Shown here: positions 44,915 through 53,086 of the stretch, piece after piece
How positions within the stretch are numbered: position 1 is the first letter of the stretch
Layout: each line of letters starts with the position of its first letter
Assembly (NCBI GenBank): GCA_002361485.1
Contig: DESZ01000028.1
Span: forward strand, 6,292-70,291
Direction: 5' to 3'
From: Cyanobacteria bacterium UBA3301
Lineage (GTDB): Bacteria > Cyanobacteriota > Vampirovibrionia > Gastranaerophilales > Gastranaerophilaceae
Length of the DNA: 64,000 nucleotides
Notes under the pieces: model-generated
The model's input: the letters and a program-made list of their open reading frames with translations, nothing else
The model's database searches: none
What the model was told of the DNA's origin: nothing
Program-made: the position numbers and the translations under genes

Positions 44915-44975
44915 TCGAACGCGGGCAAGACGCGGTTTAGGAAACCGCCGCTCTATCCTGCTGAGCTACGAGGCC
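44900..44975 (-). tRNA. tRNA-Arg (CCT), CCA not encoded
   Basis: On the minus strand the acceptor arms GGCCTCG and CGGGGCC pair with one G-U. The D arm is GCTCAGCAGGATAGAGC. The anticodon stem GCGGT/ACCGC encloses TTCCTAA (anticodon CCT), and the T stem CCGCG/CGCGG encloses TTCGACT. The variable loop is 7 bases. CCA must be added after transcription, unlike tRNA-Pro at 3310. It decodes AGG. Confidence 0.95.
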
Positions 44976-45092
44976 ATATACAGGTTTTCTACACATGTAA
45001 TTTTTCTGTGTGTAATACATAGGTAATTTTATAACAAATTTGATTAATTTTCTACTTCATATTATTTAAATTTGATGTTGCAAATAATTCTA

Positions 45093-45665
45093 TCATTTTC
45101 GATGCCAAGAAAAATGTCCCAAAGTATCCGTAAATTCCTTAAATGCGTTTCTTCTGTAAAAATCTTTTACTTCAGGTTTATTTAATGAAACCAAAAAAAT
45201 TTGAACAAATTTTGCTTTCAAAGAATTCAAGATTGCAGTTCCGACTTTTTTTATATCAGGATTCTGCTCTCCTTTTAAAAACGGACAAACTTTAAGATGT
45301 TCTAAAAAGATATTACCTTTACTGCCTAACACCCTTATATCTGCAACCCCAAGAATTTTTGACGGGTTTAGTTTTTCAAAATTTTCTGATTGAGAGGTAA
45401 GCGCATAAATTTTATTTCTTGAAAAATATTTATCACCGTATGATTTCGATACTGCAGCATTTAAAACACCTTCCGTTAAAACATCTCGACCCCAGTTATC
45501 ATAGACTTCTTTTAGGGCCCTCAAATCTGAGATATTTTGCGAATCAATAGTCACAAAGGCCACATCTGCAGGGAAATATTTACCTGAAACCTGATCACGT
45601 TTTAATATTTTTACATAATTATTAAAATTTGCACTAAATGAGATATTTGAATTATCTATTCGCAT
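45093..45665 (-). CDS. GNAT-like protein of unknown function, paralogue of the gene at 35235
   Basis: The 190-residue protein aligns end to end with the 35235-35798 product (shared blocks are given there). It also has a short N-terminal MRI..ISFSANF segment and a C-terminal VKDFYRRNAF typical of GNAT folds, followed by LGHFSWHR. No signal peptide or membrane helix is present. Three bases separate its start from the stop of the membrane-protein gene upstream, so it is third in a minus-strand operon (46816 to 45093). The start lacks a clear Shine-Dalgarno sequence and is probably coupled. Function is unknown. Confidence 0.7.
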   Translation of the reverse strand: MRIDNSNISFSANFNNYVKILKRDQVSGKYFPADVAFVTIDSQNISDLRALKEVYDNWGRDVLTEGVLNAAVSKSYGDKYFSRNKIYALTSQSENFEKLNPSKILGVADIRVLGSKGNIFLEHLKVCPFLKGEQNPDIKKVGTAILNSLKAKFVQIFLVSLNKPEVKDFYRRNAFKEFTDTLGHFSWHRK

Positions 45666-45668
45666 AAT

Positions 45669-46280
45669 TTATACCGTTGCTATTTCTTTTACCTGTTTTG
45701 CAGGTTCTGAATTATTTGTATTATTTTGCTTTTCATCATTATTTTCATTAAGGTTTAAGACCTTTAATACAGGTCTTATCAATGGCCGTGATATCATAGG
45801 AGCTACTATTGACAATCCTAAAACAGAACCTGCTATTGAAGTGAATTCAATTATGCCTTTTGCAAAATTCACATGATTAGTTAAAACTTCATCAGAAAAA
45901 TTTTTGCCATCTTCGCCATATAATTCACGTAATTTTTGTATTCTGTTTGATTTATCAGTTTGTTTGTAAAACTTATGAAATTCATCGGAATTTTTAAACT
46001 TCTGTAATATAGGTTCATCTTTGTAGAATTTTTTAGCTATGGCAAAAGAACCTTTCTTGAATATTGGGATAATAACCAGCATAGATGCAGTAAAACAAGT
46101 TAACTGATATAAAAATTCTTTCATAGAAGAATATTTTTTAGTATTTTTATCGATTGAATTATCAAGCAGAATAAACCCCGGACGTCCGACAGCTTTCAAG
46201 CCTGTTTCAATACCTACCTGCGCCTGAGTTGTTTGAGTAATATTGTATAAAATCGGACTTGTTAAAATTGGAGGAATCAT
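45669..46280 (-). CDS. Membrane protein of unknown function, related to the next gene upstream
   Basis: The 203-residue protein has a hydrophobic segment at about 60-77 and another at about 140-165, with an Asn/Glu/Lys-rich tail. The segment KYSSMKEFLYQLTCFTAS...KKFYKDEP matches KYAALREFCTEFVAVP...DKLFKENP in the 46277 product. The two adjacent genes are therefore diverged paralogues. It overlaps that gene by 4 bases. I do not recognise the family from outside; it looks restricted to this lineage. Confidence 0.7.
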   Translation of the reverse strand: MIPPILTSPILYNITQTTQAQVGIETGLKAVGRPGFILLDNSIDKNTKKYSSMKEFLYQLTCFTASMLVIIPIFKKGSFAIAKKFYKDEPILQKFKNSDEFHKFYKQTDKSNRIQKLRELYGEDGKNFSDEVLTNHVNFAKGIIEFTSIAGSVLGLSIVAPMISRPLIRPVLKVLNLNENNDEKQNNTNNSEPAKQVKEIATV

Positions 46281-46816
46281 ATTTTTAAGCCTCCTCTGTT
46301 TACAAAAGTATTCATCTGAGGTCTTGACACTGCACCGAATTTTGGAGAGCCGACAGAATCACGTTCGATTTGTATATTTTGAACGGCAGAATTTAATTTT
46401 GCAGGCTCATCACGTTTTGGAGATTTTTTAAAAGCATCCAAAACCTTTAACCCCAAAGAACAGACTGCAGGGATTACTAAAAAAGCTGCGGAGCAAACTC
46501 CGAGAAACATCATATTTGCTCTGGCAACAGTCCTTTTCTGCGGATTTTCTTTAAATAATTTATCTCCAAGTTTAGCGGCTCCTGCTCCACATGCCCAATA
46601 TGTCGGAACAGCAACAAATTCAGTACAAAATTCTCTTAATGCAGCATATTTTCTTGCCTGCGGTTTTTCTTTTTTATCGGTTAAGGACGATATCGGCTTG
46701 AATATCCCATTTGCAGTTGCTACAGCAATTACAGGATACGTCGGCTTGTTATTTTTGCCGACAATCGTAAAAAAACGTCTCCCTAAATCTAATATTTTAT
46801 CTGATAATCTTAACAT
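46277..46816 (-). CDS. Membrane protein of unknown function, first gene of a three-gene operon
   Basis: The 179-residue protein has hydrophobic stretches at about 68-85 and 103-125 and a hydrophilic, probably disordered C-terminus (DEPAKLNSAVQNIQIERDSV). It shares the R-K-Y-A-A-x-R-E-F block with the 45669 product. No ribosome site precedes ATG 46816, and a TATAAA lies only 9 bases upstream on the minus strand, so the message may be nearly leaderless. Function is unknown. Confidence 0.7.
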   Translation of the reverse strand: MLRLSDKILDLGRRFFTIVGKNNKPTYPVIAVATANGIFKPISSLTDKKEKPQARKYAALREFCTEFVAVPTYWACGAGAAKLGDKLFKENPQKRTVARANMMFLGVCSAAFLVIPAVCSLGLKVLDAFKKSPKRDEPAKLNSAVQNIQIERDSVGSPKFGAVSRPQMNTFVNRGGLKI

Positions 46817-46879
46817 GTTGTACTATTTATACTTGGCTTTTCAATATAAAATAATTATATCAAAAAATAATTACAAATA

Positions 46880-47422
46880 CTAATATCTAAAACATTTTGT
46901 ATCATGATCATTAACGATACCAACGGATTGCAAATACGAATATATTATAACCGTTCCGACATATTTCATTCCGCGTTTTTTCAAATCTTTTGAAATTTCA
47001 TCTGATAACGGGGTTGAAACTTTAATCTTATCATCATTATTCTTTATTACATTACCTGATGTAAACCCCCAAATGTAGTTGGAAAAACTACCGAATTCTT
47101 TCTGAATATTTATAAATATTTTCGCATTATTTATAGAAGCAGATATTTTACCCCGACTTCTTATTATTTTCTCATTATTTAAAAGTTCATTTACCTTATT
47201 ATCATCATAATTTGCAACCTTTAAAACATCAAAATTATCAAAAGCCTTGCGGAAATCCTCACGCTTTTTTAAGACAGTAAGCCAGGATAAACCTGCTTGG
47301 AAAGACTCAAGAATAAGGAGTTCAAACAACATCCGGTCATCATATTTTGGCACCCCCCACTCTTCATCATGATATTTTACGTATATTTCGGATTTTTCAT
47401 CCACCCAAAAACATCTGTTCAT
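46880..47422 (-). CDS. tag: DNA-3-methyladenine glycosylase I
   Basis: The start is ATG 47422 (MNRCFWV), which fits Tag N-termini; an in-frame start at 47458 lies upstream of the promoter. The 180-residue helix-hairpin-helix glycosylase has the Tag features CFWV..YHDEEWGVP, ESFQAGLSWLTVLKKRE, FSNYIWGF and a C-terminal KRGMKYVGTVIIYSYLQSVGIVNDH. It removes 3-methyladenine from alkylated DNA. The zinc ligands near both ends (Cys and the late His-Asp-x-x-Cys) are present. Confidence 0.94.
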   Translation of the reverse strand: MNRCFWVDEKSEIYVKYHDEEWGVPKYDDRMLFELLILESFQAGLSWLTVLKKREDFRKAFDNFDVLKVANYDDNKVNELLNNEKIIRSRGKISASINNAKIFINIQKEFGSFSNYIWGFTSGNVIKNNDDKIKVSTPLSDEISKDLKKRGMKYVGTVIIYSYLQSVGIVNDHDTKCFRY

Positions 47423-47429
47423 ATTGTTA

Positions 47430-47458
47430 ATTATAACAAAATATAACAAATACTTCAA
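47430..47458 (-). promoter_or_regulatory. Promoter of tag, predicting a leaderless mRNA
   Basis: On the minus strand TTGAAG (47453-47458) and a perfect TATAAT (47430-47435) are 17 bases apart. The ATG begins 7 bases after the -10 box, where transcription should start. There is no Shine-Dalgarno sequence. Confidence 0.65.
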
Positions 47459-47482
47459 TTTTTTGCATTTATATAGTATAAT
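47454..47482 (+). promoter_or_regulatory. Divergent promoter of the TPR protein gene
   Basis: A perfect TATAAT (47477-47482) is preceded at 17 bases by TTCAAT (47454-47459), which overlaps the -35 box of the tag promoter on the other strand. The two genes may compete for RNA polymerase. Confidence 0.5.
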
Positions 47483-47510
47483 TTTTAGCAGAGAAACGGG
47501 GTATAACAGG

Positions 47511-50500
47511 ATGAAGACTAATAAAAGAATTTGTTTAATTGCAATAATTATGTTACTAGGTATATCTAACTGTACATTTGCAGAAGATTTGACAGAAGAA
47601 AATGCCTATACATCAGATAGCATCACTCAAGCAGAAGAACTTGATGACAACATTAAAGCTAATAAAGCTACTTTGGAAAAAGCTCAGGAAGCTATCAATA
47701 ATAAAGATTTTGATACCGCAATAACATATATGAATTCGTACATAAATTCTAAACCAAAAAGATACGAAGGTTATAAATTACGCGGAGATGCATATTATGC
47801 CCTACGCAGATACGATTTAGCGCAAAGCGATTACCAATCTGCAGTTAATATAAAACTTGCGGATGATAAGCTTATGACCAATACAAAATATGTCAGCGCA
47901 ATTATACTTGGCGCAGATAAAAATGAACAATTACAGAATACAGAGTTAGGCAATTTATATGCTCGTTTAATGTATGCACAAAAAGCTTTGAATAATTCAG
48001 AATATGCAACTTCATACGAAAATGCGGTTAAATATAATTCTCACATATACTTACCTCAACCGCAAAAGGCTGATATCAACAAAATAAATTGTCCGCAAAA
48101 ATACGGTATAGAATTAAATCCGCAAGGTATAGATTCTGAAATATACGGAGCAATATCAGATATTGAAAATAAAAAATACAATGATGCACTATATAAATTG
48201 CAAAAAGTAACATCTACATATCCGCAATACTATTTGGGTCACTATTTGCACGGAGTTGCTCTAATCGGATTAGACAGCGAAAAAGAAGCAATCGCATCTT
48301 TTGAAAAAGCATTATCACTAAATCCGTATGATTTTGAATCTCTTGCGAGTTTAGGTCAAATATATTACAACAGAGCTGAAACGACATTCTCATCTGCTGA
48401 TGCAATAAAATCTAGCGAATATTTCAAAAAAGCACTAAAATATAATCCAAACTGTAACACATATAATATGTATCTCGGATTAAATGAATTACTTCAAGGA
48501 AACAATACACAGGCTATATCCGCTTTTGATAAAGCCGTAAGACTTAATGAAAATGATTTTAACAGCATATACTATAAATCAATCGCACAATTTGCAAACG
48601 GGGATTATAACAGTGTCATAAATAATACAACATCCCTTTTAAGAAAACACGTATCAAATTATAATTCGGTACTTTATCTAAGGGCATTAGCAAACTACAA
48701 ATTAAACGAACCTGACAAAGCATTGGCAGATTTGAACGAAATTCAAAATAACATAGAAGATATATACAATGCCGATATAAAAGTTGTTTCTGATAAAGAA
48801 AAAACTTTAAATAACTATGTATATTATTTAAAGGCACAAATTCAACATAAGCAAGGATTAGGAGCTGCTTCCGACATGGACAAAGCACTTCAAAATCCTA
48901 TTATTGCCCAACTATCAAAAGCTCAAAAAGCTTTAGAACCTTATGAAAATTCTTTGAATAATTCTGAAATAACAAAAGAAGATTTCAATAAATTTGAGAG
49001 TTTTTATAAAACTTCCTTACCTAAATTATTACAATCAGGAATAACTATAACGGAAGATGATATAAACAATCAATATGATTACATAAGAACAACATTTTCT
49101 GATTTAGGTATCACTTTTAATTATCAAAACCCTAATTATAAAATGACAACAATTTCTGATTATCCGTATAAAAAGTACACATCAAAATTACCGCAGGAAG
49201 AGCAGAAATACGTATTATCAAACCTACCTGTCCAAACTCAATCGCAAATCTTGCCGATAACAAAATCTATAACAATGCGAGAATCCACACCTCAATCAGA
49301 GTTATTAATGCGCGGAAATAACGGTTCGGTTGCTCAACTACTTGCAACAAATGCACTTGCGCTTCAAGCTATTCCAAAAGCTGAGCCTAAAGAATCATCA
49401 ATAACATCTGCCGAAGAAATTAAAGAACCGACAGAAGCAATTAAGCTTGTTCCGCAGACTCCATCGGCAGAAGGCGTGAAATCAAGTAATATAAGTTCCG
49501 GAGAACCGTTTATTTCTTCGGACAAAAAAACTTTGCTTAATGAAGAAAATGCCAAAAGCGTGAAAGATATTTTAGATGTTGAAAAAACAATAGAAAACAA
49601 CAATAATACAATAGTTGAGCCATATAAAATTTCGGCCAAAGAAATAAAAGAAAGTACGACTTTCGACATTAAACATGAGAAACCTGAAGCTCAAAGCGCT
49701 ACAGAAGCCTTAAATTATATAACAAACGGCAACAAGCTTACCGCAAAAGAAATAAAAGAAACTCCTGATATTACAATAAAATCAGAAGCTCCAAGTATTA
49801 TTAAAAAATCGGAAGAACCTGTTAGTCAAGTAAAAACCGCACAGGACGGTTCTATGATATTTAAAGCTCCGGAAGAAAAACAAACAGAAGACATTGTTAT
49901 AAAATATGGAGATGCGACATCTGCTGTAGCTAAAAAAGTAAATGATACCGCAAAAGAAGCCATAAAAGAAACTCCTGAGCTTCGTATAGAAAAAGAAACT
50001 GTTGATAATACTGTAAAAGCAGTTCAAGAAACCGTTAAACCTTTAGAAAACGAAGTTAAAATTGCATCAAGAACAATTAACAAGAAATATGCAGACATAA
50101 ATCCTGAGGATTTTGGAGTACAAACAAAACCGACACCTATATTTACGGATTTTGACGATATTATAGAGCTGGATAACGGAAGCTACATGCAAGATTTAGA
50201 AGGTGATAAGAATTATGCAAGTAATTTGGAAGAAGAAATAAATAAAAGATTAGCCCAGCAACAGGAGAATTTAACAAAGGCATTTACTGACGATAAAACA
50301 AATGCTGTAACACTTCCTGAAGAGGAAATTACTTCTAAAATATCTTCCGCAAAAGAAGATGCACCTGTTGCAATACCTACGGTTGTTGTTCCTGAGCTTA
50401 ACAAACCGGAAATAAGAGTTAACGAAGAAATCATTCCTGAGAATAGCTCTGAACAGATAACCTTAGCACAAAAAACGCTTGAACAAACAATAAAAGATTC

Positions 50501-51473
50501 AAACGATAAAATTACAGATTATACAATAAAATATAAACCAATAGAAAAAGAACCGGAGAATACTGTATTTAACCAAACGAAATCTGAAAAAAGCTATAAC
50601 GATATAAAATCTGAAGCTAAAGCTTTGGCAAAAGCGCAAAAAGAAGAACTGAAGCGTCAAGAAAATGAAGCAAAAGATCTTGCTCGCGCAGAAGCTCAAA
50701 AAGCTAAAGAAGCTCTTGAAGAAGAACGATATAATGTGCAGCAACAAGAACAAGAAGCAAAAGAACTTGCCAATGCTCAAAAAGAAAAATTAAAGCAAGA
50801 AGCTAAAGAAGCCAAAGAACAAGCAAAGCTTAAAGCGCATATTGCAAAGATTCAAGCAAAAGAAGATGCAGAAAACGAAAGAGCTGAAATGATTGCTGCA
50901 AAGCAAAAAGCAAAAGAAGATGCTAAAGCGCAGAAAGAAGCGCGCAAAGCTGAGATTGCAGAAGAAAAAGCAATGAAAAAAGCTCAAAAGAAAGCTCAAA
51001 AAGCAGTCAATAAAGCAAATAGAGAAGAAATCGCCGGACAGCGAAAACTTGCAAAGCAACAAGCAAAAGAGCTTAAAGCTGAACTTGAAAACCAAGAAAA
51101 ATCCGAAGCTCAGATAAGAACAGAAATTTTAAAAGCCCAGCGTGCAGATGCTATAGCTCAAGCAAAAAAAGAAAAGGCAGAGACAAAAGCTATTGCCAAA
51201 GCCCAAAAAGCTAAAATAAAGCAAGCAAGAGCAGAAGCAAAGGCTAAAGCTAAAGAGCAAGCACAACTTGAAAAAGAAGCAATCAAAACGCAAAAGGCTA
51301 AAGAAAAGGCTAAAGCTGACATTCAAAAAACAGCAGAGAAAGAAGCTCAAAAAGTAAAAAAAGAAATTCTAAAAACAAGAAAAGCACAAACGGCTTCTAA
51401 CGAGAAAAAAGTCTCTAATACTAAAACTAAGAAAAAATTCAGTTGGAAAAACCTATTTAAAAGAGACAAATAA
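47511..51473 (+). CDS. Large secreted TPR protein with a TolA-like charged helix
   Basis: The start is ATG 47511, with AACAGG close upstream; the frame is open from 47424 but crosses the promoter. The 1320-residue protein has a signal peptide (1 to about 24, ending CTFA). TPR repeats follow at about 35-400 (for example SYINSKPKRYEGYKLRGDAY and EALSLNPYDFESLASLGQIY-type units). A long low-complexity middle has three copies of K-E-I-K-E-[ST]-x-x-x-x-I. About 270 C-terminal residues are rich in Ala, Lys, Glu and Gln and should form a single long charged helix or coiled coil ending in a basic WKNLFKRDK. It may span the periplasm or bind the wall. Function is unknown. Confidence 0.8.
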   Translation: MKTNKRICLIAIIMLLGISNCTFAEDLTEENAYTSDSITQAEELDDNIKANKATLEKAQEAINNKDFDTAITYMNSYINSKPKRYEGYKLRGDAYYALRRYDLAQSDYQSAVNIKLADDKLMTNTKYVSAIILGADKNEQLQNTELGNLYARLMYAQKALNNSEYATSYENAVKYNSHIYLPQPQKADINKINCPQKYGIELNPQGIDSEIYGAISDIENKKYNDALYKLQKVTSTYPQYYLGHYLHGVALIGLDSEKEAIASFEKALSLNPYDFESLASLGQIYYNRAETTFSSADAIKSSEYFKKALKYNPNCNTYNMYLGLNELLQGNNTQAISAFDKAVRLNENDFNSIYYKSIAQFANGDYNSVINNTTSLLRKHVSNYNSVLYLRALANYKLNEPDKALADLNEIQNNIEDIYNADIKVVSDKEKTLNNYVYYLKAQIQHKQGLGAASDMDKALQNPIIAQLSKAQKALEPYENSLNNSEITKEDFNKFESFYKTSLPKLLQSGITITEDDINNQYDYIRTTFSDLGITFNYQNPNYKMTTISDYPYKKYTSKLPQEEQKYVLSNLPVQTQSQILPITKSITMRESTPQSELLMRGNNGSVAQLLATNALALQAIPKAEPKESSITSAEEIKEPTEAIKLVPQTPSAEGVKSSNISSGEPFISSDKKTLLNEENAKSVKDILDVEKTIENNNNTIVEPYKISAKEIKESTTFDIKHEKPEAQSATEALNYITNGNKLTAKEIKETPDITIKSEAPSIIKKSEEPVSQVKTAQDGSMIFKAPEEKQTEDIVIKYGDATSAVAKKVNDTAKEAIKETPELRIEKETVDNTVKAVQETVKPLENEVKIASRTINKKYADINPEDFGVQTKPTPIFTDFDDIIELDNGSYMQDLEGDKNYASNLEEEINKRLAQQQENLTKAFTDDKTNAVTLPEEEITSKISSAKEDAPVAIPTVVVPELNKPEIRVNEEIIPENSSEQITLAQKTLEQTIKDSNDKITDYTIKYKPIEKEPENTVFNQTKSEKSYNDIKSEAKALAKAQKEELKRQENEAKDLARAEAQKAKEALEEERYNVQQQEQEAKELANAQKEKLKQEAKEAKEQAKLKAHIAKIQAKEDAENERAEMIAAKQKAKEDAKAQKEARKAEIAEEKAMKKAQKKAQKAVNKANREEIAGQRKLAKQQAKELKAELENQEKSEAQIRTEILKAQRADAIAQAKKEKAETKAIAKAQKAKIKQARAEAKAKAKEQAQLEKEAIKTQKAKEKAKADIQKTAEKEAQKVKKEILKTRKAQTASNEKKVSNTKTKKKFSWKNLFKRDK

Positions 51474-51477
51474 GATA

Positions 51478-51517
51478 AACAACAAAAAAGGACGAAACTT
51501 CGTCCTTTTTTGTTGTT
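51478..51517. terminator. Bidirectional terminator
   Basis: A near-perfect 18-bp stem (AACAACAAAAAAGGACGA and its complement) with a tiny loop sits between the convergent TPR gene and the 51524 gene and can serve both. Confidence 0.9.
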
Positions 51518-51523
51518 TATTTG

Positions 51524-51883
51524 TTATACCAATTCATCAAACTTTGCTTTCAAGCTTCTTAATTCAGAATCACTTTGTATAGCAAGTTTTATCCTCAAAT
51601 CCATCAACATATTAAGATAGCGATTTTTCATTCTTTCTTTAAATGTTGGTTTAATTTTACGCGGTAAAGATACCGAGAAACGAGCTTCATTTTCGGTTCT
51701 TATTGCCTTTTGAGGCATCTTTACGCCATGTTTATAAAATTCTTTCAAATCAGAAACAATACATTTTCTTATAAACTCAGAGCCGCCATCTTTTCTGAAA
51801 ATATGCGCCTGACGATTAAAATATTTTGCAGAATCATAAGCTCTGTATATTGTGTCACTTAATGGGTCTACTTTCAAAGCCAT
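51524..51883 (-). CDS. Small basic protein of unknown function (119 aa)
   Basis: A strong AAAGGAAAG ribosome site precedes ATG 51883. The 119-residue protein is basic, soluble and mostly helical by composition, with KMPQKAIRTENEARFSVSLPRKIKPTFKERMKNRYLNML in the middle (quoted only to show the Lys/Arg richness) and no signal peptide. I recognise no family. A DNA- or RNA-binding role is possible from charge alone. It is a single-gene unit. Confidence 0.65.
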   Translation of the reverse strand: MALKVDPLSDTIYRAYDSAKYFNRQAHIFRKDGGSEFIRKCIVSDLKEFYKHGVKMPQKAIRTENEARFSVSLPRKIKPTFKERMKNRYLNMLMDLRIKLAIQSDSELRSLKAKFDELV

Positions 51884-51985
51884 AACTTTCCTTTCAATTT
51901 ATATACTATTAAAACTCATAAATATTAATTTTGCTATGATGGCAATAAAAAATTAATTTTTCTTAATATATTTAACTAAATCTAG

Positions 51986-52015
51986 TTGATATGTTGAAAT
52001 TCAACAAAATATCAT
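51986..52015 (+). promoter_or_regulatory. Candidate promoter of the DnaJ-like gene
   Basis: TTGATA (51986-51991) and TATCAT (52010-52015) are 18 bases apart. The start point would be about 5 bases before ATG 52028, so the message would have almost no leader. No Shine-Dalgarno sequence is seen. Confidence 0.4.
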
Positions 52016-52027
52016 TAAATAAAAAAT

Positions 52028-53086
52028 ATGGTGTTTAATAGTGTAAAAAATTATTATGAAGTTTTAGAGGTTACCCCGAATGCGACATCGGATGAAATTA
52101 AAGCTGCGTACAGAAAACTGGCACGCAAATTTCATCCTGATGTAAACAAAGCACAAGATGCAGTAGAGATTTTTAAAGAAATTACTCTTGCTTATGAAAC
52201 ATTATCTGATGAAAATAAAAGACACAACTATGATATCGTAAACGGCATTTTTAAAACTTCAGCACAAACAACGACATCTTCTAAAAAAGCCGAAGAAGAA
52301 TACAAAGAAAACATAAAAAAAACCAATAATAGCTACAACCCAAGATATAAAAAAACAACATCAAAAACAAAAAAAGAAGAAAACAAATACATTAAAACTC
52401 TTAAATATTGGATTCTTAAGCTAAAGCAATACAAAAGAGTTAAAGAAATCCTCAAACCGCAAAAAGGAGAAGACATAACAACCGAAGTTACAATAACTCC
52501 TGATGAAGTCATAACCGGCAGTAAAAGAATTATAAATATAAGAACAACAAAAACCTGTCCTCAATGCCACGGACACAGATTTGCTAACGGAGATAAATGT
52601 CCAAAATGCAGCGGCAAAGGTATAATTACAGAAACAAAAAGAATAAATGTAACCATACCAAAAGGCATTAAACATGGTTCAAAATTACGTTTAAAAGGCG
52701 AAGGAGCTTCGGGCAAAAACGGCGGCGCAAACGGTGACGTTTACATTGTAGTTAAAATAGAAACAAAAACACAAGTTCATTTTAATAAACTAAATATTTA
52801 CTATAATGTACCGATTACTCCGTTTGAAGCAGCTTTAGGTGAAGAAATAACAATTCCTGCCTTTGACGGCACAATCAAACTAAAATTGCCTAAAAATACC
52901 ACTACCGGACAAAAATTCCGTATTGCGGGTCAAGGAATAAAAAAACATGGCAAAACCGGAGATTTAATTGTTACCGTTACTATTGAAATTTCTCATGATT
53001 TGTCGGATGATGAAATCAAACTGTATGAACAGTTAAAGAATTTATCACACGAGGACGTGAGAAAGAATTTCGGTTATGGAAGCTAA
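52028..53086 (+). CDS. DnaJ-family co-chaperone with a reduced zinc finger
   Basis: The 352-residue protein has an N-terminal J domain (about 8-70) with His36-Pro37-Asp38. A Lys/Thr/Asn-rich linker follows (about 75-150). The client-binding beta domains have only two zinc-binding CxxCxG-type pairs (CPQCHG and CPKCSG) instead of the four of DnaJ. The C-terminus contains TKTQVHFNKLNIYYNVPIT, LGEEITIPAFDG and QKFRIAGQGI, as in DnaJ/CbpA. It should deliver clients to DnaK. The zinc finger is intermediate between DnaJ and the finger-less CbpA. The stop overlaps queE by 11 bases. Confidence 0.9.
   Translation: MVFNSVKNYYEVLEVTPNATSDEIKAAYRKLARKFHPDVNKAQDAVEIFKEITLAYETLSDENKRHNYDIVNGIFKTSAQTTTSSKKAEEEYKENIKKTNNSYNPRYKKTTSKTKKEENKYIKTLKYWILKLKQYKRVKEILKPQKGEDITTEVTITPDEVITGSKRIINIRTTKTCPQCHGHRFANGDKCPKCSGKGIITETKRINVTIPKGIKHGSKLRLKGEGASGKNGGANGDVYIVVKIETKTQVHFNKLNIYYNVPITPFEAALGEEITIPAFDGTIKLKLPKNTTTGQKFRIAGQGIKKHGKTGDLIVTVTIEISHDLSDDEIKLYEQLKNLSHEDVRKNFGYGS

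Noticed and set aside
44707..44940. 77-codon plus-strand frame across the tRNA-Arg duplication
   Set aside because: It crosses a terminator, the structured insert and part of tRNA-Arg. It has no ribosome site, and its residues come from tRNA and inverted-repeat sequence.
50499..51350. Several minus-strand frames very rich in Phe, Leu, Cys and Ser
   Set aside because: They are the complement of the Lys/Ala/Glu-rich helix of the TPR protein. The composition is forced by AAA/GAA/GCA codons, and no ribosome sites exist.
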